This document shows positions 37,341 through 49,306 of a DNA stretch of 64,000 nt, one piece after another; positions within the stretch are counted from its first letter, which is position 1, and each line of letters starts with the position of its first letter. The notes beneath the pieces were generated by a model that saw nothing but the letters and a program-made list of their open reading frames with translations, was not told the origin of the DNA and made no database searches. The translations under genes were made by a program, and so were the position numbers. Source of the DNA: Bacillota bacterium (GTDB taxonomy: Bacteria > Bacillota > SHA-98 > Ch115 > JABLXJ01); contig DUMQ01000146.1 in the NCBI GenBank assembly GCA_012839815.1, forward strand, positions 1 to 64,000. The letters run 5' to 3'.

Positions 37341-39032
37341 ATGGTGTCGTATAACATCGCAGAGAAAATCCGGGTTGAACTTGAGGAGATGATAAGAAAC
37401 TCGATCCGAGGGGCACAGGAGGAGGGCGAACTCCCGCCTTTTGATGTACCCGTTGTTCCAATAGAAGCCTCCCGGGACAGGTCGCACGGTGACTTTGCAA
37501 CCACGGTTGCGCTTACGCTGGCCAGGAGCGCGCGCATGGCCCCGCGCGCTATCGCCACGATTCTGGCCAAGCGCATCAGCGCCCCCTGTGGCTATGTAGA
37601 GAGGGTGGAGGTCGCGGGCCCGGGTTTCATAAACTTCTTTTTGAATCGGGTGTGGCTCGAGGAAACTCTGATTATGATCGAGGACGCCGGCACGGCCTAC
37701 GGGACCAGCGATTTTGGCGGCGGCGCCAGGATCCAGATTGAGTTTGTGAGCGCAAATCCAACCGGGCCTATGAATGTAGTAAACGCCCGGGCCGGAGCCG
37801 TGGGCGATACCCTGGCCAACATCTTCGCGGCCGCCGGCTACCAGGTGTCGCGCGAATATTATATTAACGACGCCGGGAACCAGGTGGACGTGCTCGGCAA
37901 GTCCGTCGAGCTTAGATACAGACAGTTGCTAGGGGAGCCAGTGGAGCTCTCCCCTGAATGCTACCAGGGGGACTACATCACTGATCTCGCGCGCCGGGCC
38001 CTGGATGAAAGGGGCCGGGATATCGCCAGCATGTCCGACGATGAGCGGCGCAACTTTTTTAAAAGCTACGCGGTCGCTGAGATACTGCGTATGCAGCGGG
38101 AATCGCTCCGGAACTTTGGCGTGGAGTTCGATGTATGGTTTTCGGAAAAGACCCTCGAGGATTCGGGGGCGGACAAGCAGGTTATGGAGATCCTGGACTC
38201 GAAGGGCCTCCTCTACGAGAAGGACGGGGCGATCTGGTTCAAGTCAACGGCCTTTGGGGACGACAAGGACAGGGTTGTCGTTAAGAGGGACGGGAAATAC
38301 ACATACCTGCTGCGCGACCTCGCATATCACAAGAATAAGCTCGACCGGGGTTTTGACAGGATCATAGATATATGGGGCCCCGACCACCACGGCTACGTCG
38401 CACGAACGAAAGCGGGCGTGCAGGCCCTTGGCTATCCTCAAGATGCCCTGGAGGTGCTGCTCCTCCAGCTCGTGACCCTTTACTCCCACGGGGAGCAGGT
38501 CAGGATGTCGAAGCGGGCCGGTGAGTTCATCACCATGGACGAGCTGATCCAGGAAGTCGGCAAGGATGCCGCGCGTTACTTTTTTGTGATGAGGAACATC
38601 GACAGCCATCTCGACTTCGATATGGAGCTCGCCAAGGAGCAGTCGCAGGAGAATCCGGTGTACTATATCCAGTATGCCCACGCCAGGCTTTCGAGCATCA
38701 TGCGACAGGCGGCCGAGCTTGGAGTGAAGTACGTCCCTGCGCGGGAGGCCAATCTCGGGCTCCTGGCCGAGGATGCCGAGGTGGAGCTCATAAAGAAGCT
38801 TGCGGCGTTCCCGGATGAGATCATCGCGGCTGCCCGGGACCGGGCGCCAAATCGCATAGCCAAGTATGCGCTGGACCTGGCCGGGATGTTCCATTCCTTC
38901 TACAATAGTTACAGAGTGCTAAGCGATGACCGGGAGCTGACTGCCGCCAGGCTGGTGCTGGCGAACGCAACCCGGATCGTCCTGCGCAATCTCCTGGGTA
39001 TCCTGGGGGTTTCGGCCCCGGAGCGCATGTAA
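37341..39032 (+). CDS. argS: Arginyl-tRNA synthetase
   Basis: 'EFVSANPTGPMNVVNARAGAVGDTLANIF', 'MSKRAGEFITMDEL'. Confidence 0.96.
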   Translation: MVSYNIAEKIRVELEEMIRNSIRGAQEEGELPPFDVPVVPIEASRDRSHGDFATTVALTLARSARMAPRAIATILAKRISAPCGYVERVEVAGPGFINFFLNRVWLEETLIMIEDAGTAYGTSDFGGGARIQIEFVSANPTGPMNVVNARAGAVGDTLANIFAAAGYQVSREYYINDAGNQVDVLGKSVELRYRQLLGEPVELSPECYQGDYITDLARRALDERGRDIASMSDDERRNFFKSYAVAEILRMQRESLRNFGVEFDVWFSEKTLEDSGADKQVMEILDSKGLLYEKDGAIWFKSTAFGDDKDRVVVKRDGKYTYLLRDLAYHKNKLDRGFDRIIDIWGPDHHGYVARTKAGVQALGYPQDALEVLLLQLVTLYSHGEQVRMSKRAGEFITMDELIQEVGKDAARYFFVMRNIDSHLDFDMELAKEQSQENPVYYIQYAHARLSSIMRQAAELGVKYVPAREANLGLLAEDAEVELIKKLAAFPDEIIAAARDRAPNRIAKYALDLAGMFHSFYNSYRVLSDDRELTAARLVLANATRIVLRNLLGILGVSAPERM

Positions 39033-39068
39033 CCCCCATGGGAAATAGAGATTGGGAGGGGCAGGGGG

Positions 39069-39839
39069 ATGGGGAGAATCGGTGATGAAGTCCGGAAGGC
39101 GGGAGCCGTCTTTGTCAAGTCCATAAAGGATTCCTACGGCTACCTCGGCACCGTGCTCATGAACAGCATTATGTGGTTCATCTGGACCATTGTCGTGGTC
39201 ATGGGCGCTTCGCTGTTTACGAGGTCCATATGGGTGGTGGCGGCGATTGCACTGGTGGGAACTGCGCCTGCTACGGCTGCGGCCTCATACGTCGTGTTCC
39301 TGGCCTTGAAGAGGGAAGATATTGGGATCAGGGATTTTATCAAGGGCTTCAGGCGATTTGGTGCCCGTGCGCTTGGCGTCATGGCCGCCGAGCTTCTCCT
39401 GGTGGCGGTTCTCGTAGCTGATATCGTATTTTGCTTCACCCACAGGAACCCCATTATAAAGGCCGTGGGCGGTATATGGGTATATGCACTTCTCTTCGTT
39501 TTGATGATGATGAACTACCTGGTCCCGTTGGTGGTCCAGCAGGACACCGGCGTCAGGAAGGCCCTGAAGCGCTCAGCCCTGCTTATCCTGGACAACCCTT
39601 TCTTCTCGATCCTCATGTCTCTTTTTAACCTCCTGGTGGCCGTCGTGTGCGTGGTTATCGCCCCTGCATTTGCGTTGCTCTTCATGGGGATTTTGAGCTT
39701 TCTCCAGGGCAATGGTGCCGTGGAGGTGCTCAAGAAATACGATATTCATACCATCCCGGAGGAGGATCCCTACGTCCCGGAGAATCTCTCCCCCCGGGAA
39801 CTCTCCGCTGAGGGAAGGAGTGCAGACGATGAGGCTTAG
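39069..39839 (+). CDS. YesL-like (DUF624) membrane protein
   Basis: Multi-TM protein: 'YLGTVLMNSIMWFIWTIVVVM', 'PATAAASYVVFLALKRED'. Confidence 0.6.
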   Translation: MGRIGDEVRKAGAVFVKSIKDSYGYLGTVLMNSIMWFIWTIVVVMGASLFTRSIWVVAAIALVGTAPATAAASYVVFLALKREDIGIRDFIKGFRRFGARALGVMAAELLLVAVLVADIVFCFTHRNPIIKAVGGIWVYALLFVLMMMNYLVPLVVQQDTGVRKALKRSALLILDNPFFSILMSLFNLLVAVVCVVIAPAFALLFMGILSFLQGNGAVEVLKKYDIHTIPEEDPYVPENLSPRELSAEGRSADDEA

Positions 39840-40470
39840 GTGGTTTGGACACGCGTGCTTTATGATAACGAGTTCCTCTTCGGGGGTCAAGATTCTCACC
39901 GACCCCTTCGATGAGACGGTGGGGTACGCCGTGCCGTCGGTGAAGGCCGACATAGTCACGGTAAGCCATGATCATTTCGACCACAACAATGTCAAGTGTG
40001 TGGAAGGCGATCCCGTTGTTGTAAAGACGCCGGGGAAGCACGAGGTGAAGGGCATCCGCATACATGGTGTTGCCACTTACCATGATGCAGAAGCGGGCAG
40101 GAAACGCGGTCGCAACGTGGTGTTCGTGGCCGATGTGGACGGCCTGCAGGTATGCCACCTGGGCGATCTAGGGCATACCCTCGACCCTGTCAAGGTTGGG
40201 GAGATAGGACATGTTGATGTGTTGATGGTGCCCGTTGGAGGGAATTTCACCATAGACGCCGAAGCCGCCACGAAGGTGGTCGACGCGCTTAAGCCCGCCG
40301 TGGTGATCCCGATGCATTACAAGACTCCTGCCCTGGCTTTCCCCATAGACCCTGTTGACAAGTTCCTTGCAGACAAGGATAATATAGTGCGGACGAATTC
40401 TGTGTCGCTCGAGCTTTCGGCGCAGGATATCCCGGAGGAGAGGACGGTGTACGTGCTCTCTTACGAGTGA
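39829..40470 (+). CDS. Metal-dependent hydrolase, UPF0173/MBL fold
   Basis: 'MRLRWFGHACFMI', 'VTVSHDHFDHNNV', 'VDVLMVPVGGNFTIDAEAA', 'VIPMHYKT'. Confidence 0.92.
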   Translation: MRLRWFGHACFMITSSSSGVKILTDPFDETVGYAVPSVKADIVTVSHDHFDHNNVKCVEGDPVVVKTPGKHEVKGIRIHGVATYHDAEAGRKRGRNVVFVADVDGLQVCHLGDLGHTLDPVKVGEIGHVDVLMVPVGGNFTIDAEAATKVVDALKPAVVIPMHYKTPALAFPIDPVDKFLADKDNIVRTNSVSLELSAQDIPEERTVYVLSYE

Positions 40471-42138
<1,668 letters not shown>

Positions 42139-42285
42139 ATTTTGAGTGCAGGGTAATAATTGTAATACTTGTTTGTAATGCTTATGTGTAATACTTGTGT
42201 CATCCTGCATGAGAAAGAGGAATTTCTGCGCGGGCGGCGAATAAGTCGTGGTAGTAAAGTCGGGCGGGGCTTGGGGGTACGCAAG

Positions 42286-42954
42286 ATGTTGATCAAGACG
42301 ACGAGGACTCTAGCTTTGAGGTGTCCTTCCTGTGGGAGGCTCGACTATCATGTATTCTCCCTTTTTTACTTCACCCACAACAGGGTTCTTAAAGTCTCCT
42401 GTCCTTGTGGCGAGACCAAGGCCGTTATATCAACCAAGGATTACAGGAGATACTTCTTTAATATCCCCTGCATAGTCTGCGAGACCTCCCATGTGATCAC
42501 GCTGGATGGATTGAGGTTCTGCCAGGACGACTTGACCACCCTGGTGTGCCCCGAAACAGCCCTGGAGCTCGGGTATCTTGGTCGCACCAAGAAGATCAAG
42601 AGCGCCATAAGGAGCTATCAATATGACGTCGAGTCTCTCATAAACGATCTCGGCTTCGAGGATTACTTCAAGGCCCCCGAGGTCATGCTTGAGACTTTGA
42701 AGCACCTTCATAAGATTGCAAGTTCCGGTAATTTATATTGCCAATGTGGTAATTATAATATCGAGGTTGATATTTATCCTGAGAAGTTGGAGCTTCACTG
42801 TCCCAGGTGCGACAGCATAAATATAATATATGCCGAGACCAAAGATGACCTCGACGTGGTCAGGAAGGTAAAGAGTATCGAGCTTACCAAGGGCGGTTTC
42901 AATCGTATCGACACCGGCAAGTTTGGTGCGCGCAAGACCCACAAGAAAAGCTGA
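42286..42954 (+). CDS. Conserved-looking zinc-ribbon-rich hypothetical protein
   Basis: Cys pairs CPSC, CPC, CIVC, CQC, CPRC; ATG at 42286 within ORF 42169..42954. Confidence 0.75.
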   Translation: MLIKTTRTLALRCPSCGRLDYHVFSLFYFTHNRVLKVSCPCGETKAVISTKDYRRYFFNIPCIVCETSHVITLDGLRFCQDDLTTLVCPETALELGYLGRTKKIKSAIRSYQYDVESLINDLGFEDYFKAPEVMLETLKHLHKIASSGNLYCQCGNYNIEVDIYPEKLELHCPRCDSINIIYAETKDDLDVVRKVKSIELTKGGFNRIDTGKFGARKTHKKS

Positions 42955-43168
42955 GACCGCGGGCCTACACCTCTTTCCTGCAGAATTTTCCCGTATCCGT
43001 TATCCGTTTTGTTGTGTTGTCAATGGATTTCCTGCTATTTAGACAGCCTCCGGATAGACTATAATGTTCCCTTGACAAGGCCAACGGCTATAGAGGCCTG
43101 TATCATTGTATGTTTTTGTCATATAAGATATATTCAGGAAAGATAAAGATATAGATTTAGATAAAACT

Positions 43169-44479
43169 ATGGAAGGTGAATTACCCGTGTTGAATATTGC
43201 TGAATTAGAGAGCAAGACGATACCTGAATTATATGAAATCGCCCGCGGGCTGCAGATTGCGGGTTATTCAAAGATGAGAAAGAAGGACCTGATCTTCGAA
43301 ATCCTTAAGGTCCAGATCGAGAAGGAAGGATTACTATTTGCAGAAGGGATCCTTGAGATAATGCCGGATGGTTTCGGTTTTCTCAGGGTCGCGGGCCTGT
43401 CGCCAAGCCAGGATGACATCTATGTCTCCCCATCTCAAATACGCCGTTTTAACCTCAGGACGGGTGACCTTATATCCGGCCAGGTCAGGCCGCCTAAGGA
43501 GAATGAGAAGTATTTCGCCCTCCTGAGGGTGGAGGCCGTAAATTCCACGGATCCGGAAGCCGCCGGCAAGAGGTTGCACTTTGAGGACCTTACGCCGATC
43601 TATCCAAATCAGAGGATCAAGCTTGAGACCGACCCAAAAGAGATCACAACCCGCATGATAGACATAATGGCGCCTCTTGGGAAAGGGCAGCGCGGGTTGA
43701 TAGTATCGCCGCCCAAGGCCGGGAAGACGACCGTCCTCAAGAAGATCGCAAACGCTATATCCGCTAATCACCCCGAGATAGAGATTCTCGTGCTCCTGGT
43801 CGACGAAAGGCCCGAGGAAGTTACAGATATGGAGAGGTCGGTTAAGGGAGTGGTAACGAGCTCAACCTTTGACCAGCCCCCTGACAACCATATCAGGGTC
43901 GCCGAGATGGTTCTTGAGCGCGCCAAGAGGCTTGTGGAACACAAAAAAGACGTGGTTATCCTCCTGGATAGTATAACCCGCCTCGCCCGGGCGTACAATC
44001 TTGTAGAGCCCCCCAGCGGCAGGACATTATCCGGTGGGTTGGACCCGAGCGCGCTTCACCGGCCCAAGCGCTTTTTCGGTGCTGCGCGTAACATCGAAGA
44101 GGGGGGGAGCCTGACTATCCTCGCGACAGCTCTTGTAGAGACGGGGAGTCGTATGGATGATGTCATCTACGAAGAATTTAAAGGGACCGGGAATATGGAG
44201 ATCCATCTTGACAGGCGCCTCGCCGAGCGGAGGATATTCCCGGCGATCGATATCTACAGGTCCGGGACCCGGAAGGAGGAATTGCTCTTAACCCCAGAGG
44301 AGCTGGATATGGTCTGGCTCCTGCGGAAGGCTTTCGGGTCTCTTGGAATCGCAGATACAACCGAGCTTGTGCTGGAACGCCTGACCCATACAAAGAGCAA
44401 CGAGGAGTTCAGGCAGCTTGTTGTGAAATCCCAGTTTGCGGAGAACGTCAGGGCGGTCAGCGGGGGCCTGGCCCCGTAG
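43169..44479 (+). CDS. rho: Transcription termination factor Rho
   Basis: '[27 protein letters not shown]', '[17 protein letters not shown]', '[30 protein letters not shown]'. Confidence 0.98.
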   Translation: MEGELPVLNIAELESKTIPELYEIARGLQIAGYSKMRKKDLIFEILKVQIEKEGLLFAEGILEIMPDGFGFLRVAGLSPSQDDIYVSPSQIRRFNLRTGDLISGQVRPPKENEKYFALLRVEAVNSTDPEAAGKRLHFEDLTPIYPNQRIKLETDPKEITTRMIDIMAPLGKGQRGLIVSPPKAGKTTVLKKIANAISANHPEIEILVLLVDERPEEVTDMERSVKGVVTSSTFDQPPDNHIRVAEMVLERAKRLVEHKKDVVILLDSITRLARAYNLVEPPSGRTLSGGLDPSALHRPKRFFGAARNIEEGGSLTILATALVETGSRMDDVIYEEFKGTGNMEIHLDRRLAERRIFPAIDIYRSGTRKEELLLTPEELDMVWLLRKAFGSLGIADTTELVLERLTHTKSNEEFRQLVVKSQFAENVRAVSGGLAP

Positions 44480-44569
44480 TTAAAATCCGTAAATTTCCAC
44501 TTGCATAGTTAGCTGGGCGAATGTTACACTCTACGTTGCAGGTGAGTCACAGATCTGGGAGGACAGCCG

Positions 44570-45871
44570 GTGACTAGAATCAGGATTCAGGGCGGTAGAC
44601 GACTCGATGGCATTGTGAAGATAAGCGGCGCAAAGAACGCAGCATTGCCCATAATGGCTGCATCCCTTTTATCGGACGGCGAAGTTATCCTTGAAGACAT
44701 CCCGAGGCTTGAAGATGTCCGCACGATCCAGGAGGTCCTGCGCAGCCTCGGCGTCAAGGTCACAGCGGGTCAATCCGGGAAATCCCTCTTAAGGCTGGAT
44801 GCCAGCAATGTAAGAGTCGCAGAGGCTCCCTATGACCTTGTGCGGAAGATGAGGGCCTCTTTTCTTGTTATGGGGCCCCTGCTGGCCCGGTTTAGATATG
44901 CCAAGATGTTTTTGCCCGGGGGATGCGCCATCGGGACCAGGCCCATTGACCTCCATTTGAAGGGCTTCGAGGCGCTAGGGGCCAGCATCACCAGGGAACA
45001 TGGGTACGTCGAGGCTACGGCGAGGCATGGGCTTTCGGGGGGTCACGTCTACCTTGACTTCCCAAGCGTCGGGGCGACTGAGAATATAATAATGGCTGCG
45101 ACGCTGGCCAGGGGGACCACCATCATCGAGAATGCCGCCAAGGAACCGGAGGTCGTGGACCTGGCGAGCTTCCTCAACGCTATGGGGGCGAATATTCGCG
45201 GCGCCGGAACCAATATTGTTCGCATCGAAGGCGTGGAACGTCTCGGCGGCGTAACCCATGCGATCCTGCCCGACAGAATTGAGGCCGGGACCTACATGAT
45301 AGCTGCCGCTATAACTCACGCGGATGTATTCGTCAAGAATGCATTGCCCGAACACCTCAAGCCACTCATCGCCAAGCTGCGAGAGATAGGCGTGCGCATC
45401 GATGAGGAGACCGCAGGGATCAGGGTTAGGTCCGGCGGTGTGCTGAAGAGTGTCGACGTGAAGACTATGCCGTACCCCGGGTTCCCCACTGACCTGCAGG
45501 CGCAGGTTGCGGCCTTGCTATCCATAGCCCAGGGCACGAGCATTGTAACTGAGACGGTATTTGAAAACAGGTTCATGTACGTTGATGAATTGAAGAGGAT
45601 GGGTGCAAACATCAAGATCGATGGGAGGACGGCCATTATCGAGGGTGTACCTCGCCTCACGGGCGCTCCGGTCAAAGCGACCGACCTGCGGGCCGGTGCG
45701 GCTCTCATCCTGGCGGCTCTTGCTGCAGAAGGCGAAACAGAGATATCAGAGGTTCATCACATTGATCGTGGGTATGAGAATATCGAGGCTAAACTCTCGA
45801 AGCTGGGCGCGAAGATTGAGAGGATCGAGAGTGAGATAGAGGGTTCTAAACCCCTGGACGTTGCAATATAG
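44570..45871 (+). CDS. murA: UDP-N-acetylglucosamine 1-carboxyvinyltransferase
   Basis: '[27 protein letters not shown]', '[24 protein letters not shown]'. Confidence 0.96.
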   Translation: MTRIRIQGGRRLDGIVKISGAKNAALPIMAASLLSDGEVILEDIPRLEDVRTIQEVLRSLGVKVTAGQSGKSLLRLDASNVRVAEAPYDLVRKMRASFLVMGPLLARFRYAKMFLPGGCAIGTRPIDLHLKGFEALGASITREHGYVEATARHGLSGGHVYLDFPSVGATENIIMAATLARGTTIIENAAKEPEVVDLASFLNAMGANIRGAGTNIVRIEGVERLGGVTHAILPDRIEAGTYMIAAAITHADVFVKNALPEHLKPLIAKLREIGVRIDEETAGIRVRSGGVLKSVDVKTMPYPGFPTDLQAQVAALLSIAQGTSIVTETVFENRFMYVDELKRMGANIKIDGRTAIIEGVPRLTGAPVKATDLRAGAALILAALAAEGETEISEVHHIDRGYENIEAKLSKLGAKIERIESEIEGSKPLDVAI

Positions 45872-45932
45872 ATAGTATAGATTCCTTAGACAAGCATAGG
45901 CAAAGCACCTGCTGCGATCCAGGGGGCGCTAT

Positions 45933-46970
45933 TTGATGAGACGAATAGTGTTTTTCGTCGTTGCCTTCTGTTTTGTGGTTGTCATTGTCCTTCCTTCCCT
46001 CATAGCTCTCAGGGGGTGCAGCCTTACGGTGCCTCCCGCGCCCCCGCTCGCATCGAGCCCTGAGATATCCGTATACGTCGAGGCGCAAAAGAAAATTGTC
46101 AAGATGCCCCTGGAGCAATACCTTCTGGGGGTGGTTGCGGCGGAGATGCCTGCGTCTTTTGCGCTCGAGGCTCTCAAAGCACAGGCCGTAGCTGCGCGCA
46201 CCTTTGCTTTGAAGCGCATGAGGGCTTTCGGTGGCCAAGGGTGCCCGGAACACCCCGGGGCTGATGTATGTACGGATCACCGTCACTGCCAGGCGTGGAA
46301 ATCCGCGGATGATATGCGGAGGATGTGGGGGTACTTTGAGTTTATCCCGTATTATTACAAGGTCTCGCAGGCTGTCAAAGCCACAGAGGGTTACGTCATA
46401 ACCTACCAGGGGAAATTAATAGATGCGGCTTACCATTCGAATTGCGGGGGCGCAACCGATGACGCTGCAGATGTGTGGTCGGCCCCGGTGCCCTATCTCC
46501 GGGGAAAGCCGTGCAATTTTCACATGGGTAGCCAGGTTTTTCGTGAACAGAAGGCCTTTAGCCTGGAAGAGCTCGAACGGAGACTGGGGGTCTCTTTTGC
46601 TGTGAGGAAGGTGATGACGCAAAGGGTGAACGGGAGGACCGTGGATGTGATCAGCCGCGTCCCCATGGCCGGGCTGGTTGATGTAATAGCTCAGTCCCCG
46701 CAGGGACGCGTGAAGACCATCCGTATAGGGGATAAGATATTCAACGGGGCTGACCTCCGGGACAAACTGGGGCTCAGGTCCACACGGCTCTCGTGGAGGA
46801 TAAGCGGGAATGAGGTCTTAATCCAGACTACCGGTTACGGCCACGGTGTAGGCATGTGCCAGTACGGGGCAGACGGGATGGCGCGGCAGGGCAAGAGCTT
46901 TGAAGATATCCTGAAGTACTATTACACAGGGGTTGAGGTGGTCAGGCTTACTACTGGCGTCGAACGGTAA
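45933..46970 (+). CDS. spoIID: Stage II sporulation protein D
   Basis: 'MPLEQYLLGVVAAEMPASFALEALKAQAVAARTFALKRM', 'GHGVGMCQYGADGMARQGKSFEDILKYYYTGVEV'. Confidence 0.95.
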   Translation: MMRRIVFFVVAFCFVVVIVLPSLIALRGCSLTVPPAPPLASSPEISVYVEAQKKIVKMPLEQYLLGVVAAEMPASFALEALKAQAVAARTFALKRMRAFGGQGCPEHPGADVCTDHRHCQAWKSADDMRRMWGYFEFIPYYYKVSQAVKATEGYVITYQGKLIDAAYHSNCGGATDDAADVWSAPVPYLRGKPCNFHMGSQVFREQKAFSLEELERRLGVSFAVRKVMTQRVNGRTVDVISRVPMAGLVDVIAQSPQGRVKTIRIGDKIFNGADLRDKLGLRSTRLSWRISGNEVLIQTTGYGHGVGMCQYGADGMARQGKSFEDILKYYYTGVEVVRLTTGVER

Positions 46971-47030
46971 TACGGGTTTAATCTGCATAAAGAGGAAATA
47001 AGTGGGCATAATAAAGTCCGGGGTGATAGG

Positions 47031-47768
47031 ATGGCTAATATGCTTAAGTGGAGGCCGCGGATATCGCCCCGGGCTTTCACGTCTATTTTCACGTCTATGA
47101 TCAAGTCAGGCTTCAAATCGAGGCGCAGCCTGGTTGTGGGAATAGCGGCGGCCGGGTTCTCGGTTGGGCTCATCCTGGCGGGCCGGACCTTCCTGGCAGT
47201 GGAACTGGCGCGCGTGGCCGGGTCAGCAGGATATGCCAGCCGGGGAGTTGTCGTCTCATCTACAGGGCCACCGCAGCGGCAATGGCCAGAGGAGCGACGC
47301 CTTGGTCAGGCGGCACCGGGACCAGGCCGGGAACAGGGGCAGCGGCAGGAGGCACACCAGGAAGCACCCGAACTCATGATAGATCCGGTGGGCGGCAGGG
47401 TAGCCGTGGGGTTCGGGTGGGTGAAGCACCCGCTCTACGGCGACTGGCGGTACAATGGGGGTTGGGATATAGCGACCGAGGCCGGCGAAAGGATTCGCGC
47501 CGCGCTCTCAGGACACGTAGTTGAAGTGGGCGAAGGCGACGCGCCGGGACGAAGGATTGTTCTCCAACACGATAACGATATTCAGACGGTCTATGGCCAC
47601 TGCGAGACAATTCTCGTCGAGAAGGGCGAAGAAGTCCGCCAGGGGGACATAATCGGGCAAGTCAGGGACGAAGGCGATCCTATCGGCCCCTACCTGCATT
47701 TCGAGGTTCACAGGGGCGGCAAACCATTAGATCCCGGGGCGTTTCTGCGGCTCTCACCCCAGCGCTAG
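47031..47768 (+). CDS. M23-type peptidase-fold protein, SpoIIQ-like
   Basis: N-terminal TM; 'FGWVKHPLYGDWRYNGGWDIATEAG' and 'GPYLHFEVHRGGKPLDP'; adjacent to spoIID and spoIIID. Confidence 0.88.
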   Translation: MANMLKWRPRISPRAFTSIFTSMIKSGFKSRRSLVVGIAAAGFSVGLILAGRTFLAVELARVAGSAGYASRGVVVSSTGPPQRQWPEERRLGQAAPGPGREQGQRQEAHQEAPELMIDPVGGRVAVGFGWVKHPLYGDWRYNGGWDIATEAGERIRAALSGHVVEVGEGDAPGRRIVLQHDNDIQTVYGHCETILVEKGEEVRQGDIIGQVRDEGDPIGPYLHFEVHRGGKPLDPGAFLRLSPQR

Positions 47769-47826
47769 CATATCCACCCGGTCCCCGCATATAAATGTAT
47801 TAAACCAGAGGTGGGGGGCCGGGGGA

Positions 47827-48081
47827 ATGAGGGACTACATACGTCGCCGTGTGATTGAGGTGGCAAATTATATAATCGAGACGAAGGCTACGGTCAGGCA
47901 AGCGGCGCGCCTTTACAGCGTAAGTAAGAGCACGATTCATAAAGACATGACCGAGAGGCTGCCTACAATGAACAAACAGCTCGCACGAAAAGTTAAGAAA
48001 ATCCTTGAGCAGAACAAAGCCGAGAGACATATTCGGGGTGGAGAGGCCACCAGAAAAAAATATAAGGAGAAAAAGGAATAA
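47827..48081 (+). CDS. spoIIID: Sporulation transcriptional regulator SpoIIID
   Basis: '[43 protein letters not shown]'. Confidence 0.96.
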   Translation: MRDYIRRRVIEVANYIIETKATVRQAARLYSVSKSTIHKDMTERLPTMNKQLARKVKKILEQNKAERHIRGGEATRKKYKEKKE

Positions 48082-48193
48082 TTTAAGGTCAATTCGGGAG
48101 GAAAACATGGACGTATGTAGAAGTCCCAATATTAGCATCCATGGTATCCGCACGTTCATGCGCATCATCCAGTGGGCGAAGGGGGATCCAGCC

Positions 48194-49252
48194 ATGTTTG
48201 GCTTATCTCCAGACATTGGCATTGATCTCGGGACTGCCAATATCAAGGTCTACGTCAAGGGAAAGGGAATAGTCCTCTGTGAACCCTCGGTCGTGGCCCT
48301 GGATAAAGAGACCAACAAGGTCCTCGCTGTAGGTAACGAGGCCCGCGACATGGTTGGACGCACCCCCGGGAATATTAGCGCCGTTCGGCCTCTCAAGGAT
48401 GGGGTTATTGCTGACTATGATGTAACCGAGACCATGCTCAGGTATTTTATCGGTTCGGTATGCGGCAAGCGGAGCCTGTTCCGTCCGAGGGTTGTCATCT
48501 GCGTCCCCTCTGGCGTTACCGATGTTGAAAGGAGAGCGGTGTTTGAGGCGGCTATGCAGGCTGGTGCCCGGCGCACCTACCTCGTTGAGGAGCCGGTAGC
48601 GGCAGCGCTTGGGGCGGGGCTTGATATATCCGAGCCAAGCGGGAACATGGTCGTGGATATAGGTGGGGGTACAACGAATGTGGCCGTCCTCTCGCTGAAC
48701 GGGATTGTGGTTGCCGAAGCCTTGAGGATCGGCGGGGACAAGTGCGATGAGGCGATTATAAGGCATATCAAGAAGCTGTACAACCTGATGATAGGTGAAC
48801 GGACCGCAGAGGAAATCAAGATGGAGATAGGTTCCGCCTATCCCGGGGAGGAGGTCCGGTCCATCGATATACGTGGGCGCGACCTGGTGACCGGCCTGCC
48901 CCGGACGATCAGATATACTTCGACGGAGGCCTTCGAGGCGCTCACCGAACCGGTAAGCGCCATCGTAAACAGCGTCAGGGGAGTCTTGGAGAGGACTCCT
49001 CCGGAGCTCTCGGCGGATATTGTCGATAAGGGTATGGTTTTGACGGGCGGGGGGGCCAAATTGAAGGGCCTTGACCGCTTGCTGAGAGAGGAAACCGGTA
49101 TCCCTGTCCAGATTGCTGAAGATCCGCTCGGTTGCGTTGTGCGGGGGACCGGAAAGATCCTCGAAAGCCTTGTCGATTCATCATATCTATTCTCTCTTCT
49201 TGAGGTAAAATCGCGTTACCGAGAAGGATATGTAAGCGACGCGGCGAAGTAG
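48194..49252 (+). CDS. mbl: MreB/Mbl-family rod shape protein
   Basis: '[28 protein letters not shown]', '[16 protein letters not shown]'. Confidence 0.95.
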   Translation: MFGLSPDIGIDLGTANIKVYVKGKGIVLCEPSVVALDKETNKVLAVGNEARDMVGRTPGNISAVRPLKDGVIADYDVTETMLRYFIGSVCGKRSLFRPRVVICVPSGVTDVERRAVFEAAMQAGARRTYLVEEPVAAALGAGLDISEPSGNMVVDIGGGTTNVAVLSLNGIVVAEALRIGGDKCDEAIIRHIKKLYNLMIGERTAEEIKMEIGSAYPGEEVRSIDIRGRDLVTGLPRTIRYTSTEAFEALTEPVSAIVNSVRGVLERTPPELSADIVDKGMVLTGGGAKLKGLDRLLREETGIPVQIAEDPLGCVVRGTGKILESLVDSSYLFSLLEVKSRYREGYVSDAAK

Positions 49253-49306
49253 AGTAAGACTGCATAGTGTGTATAGTGCTTACTCTAACCTCGGAGGCGT
49301 GCCGCG

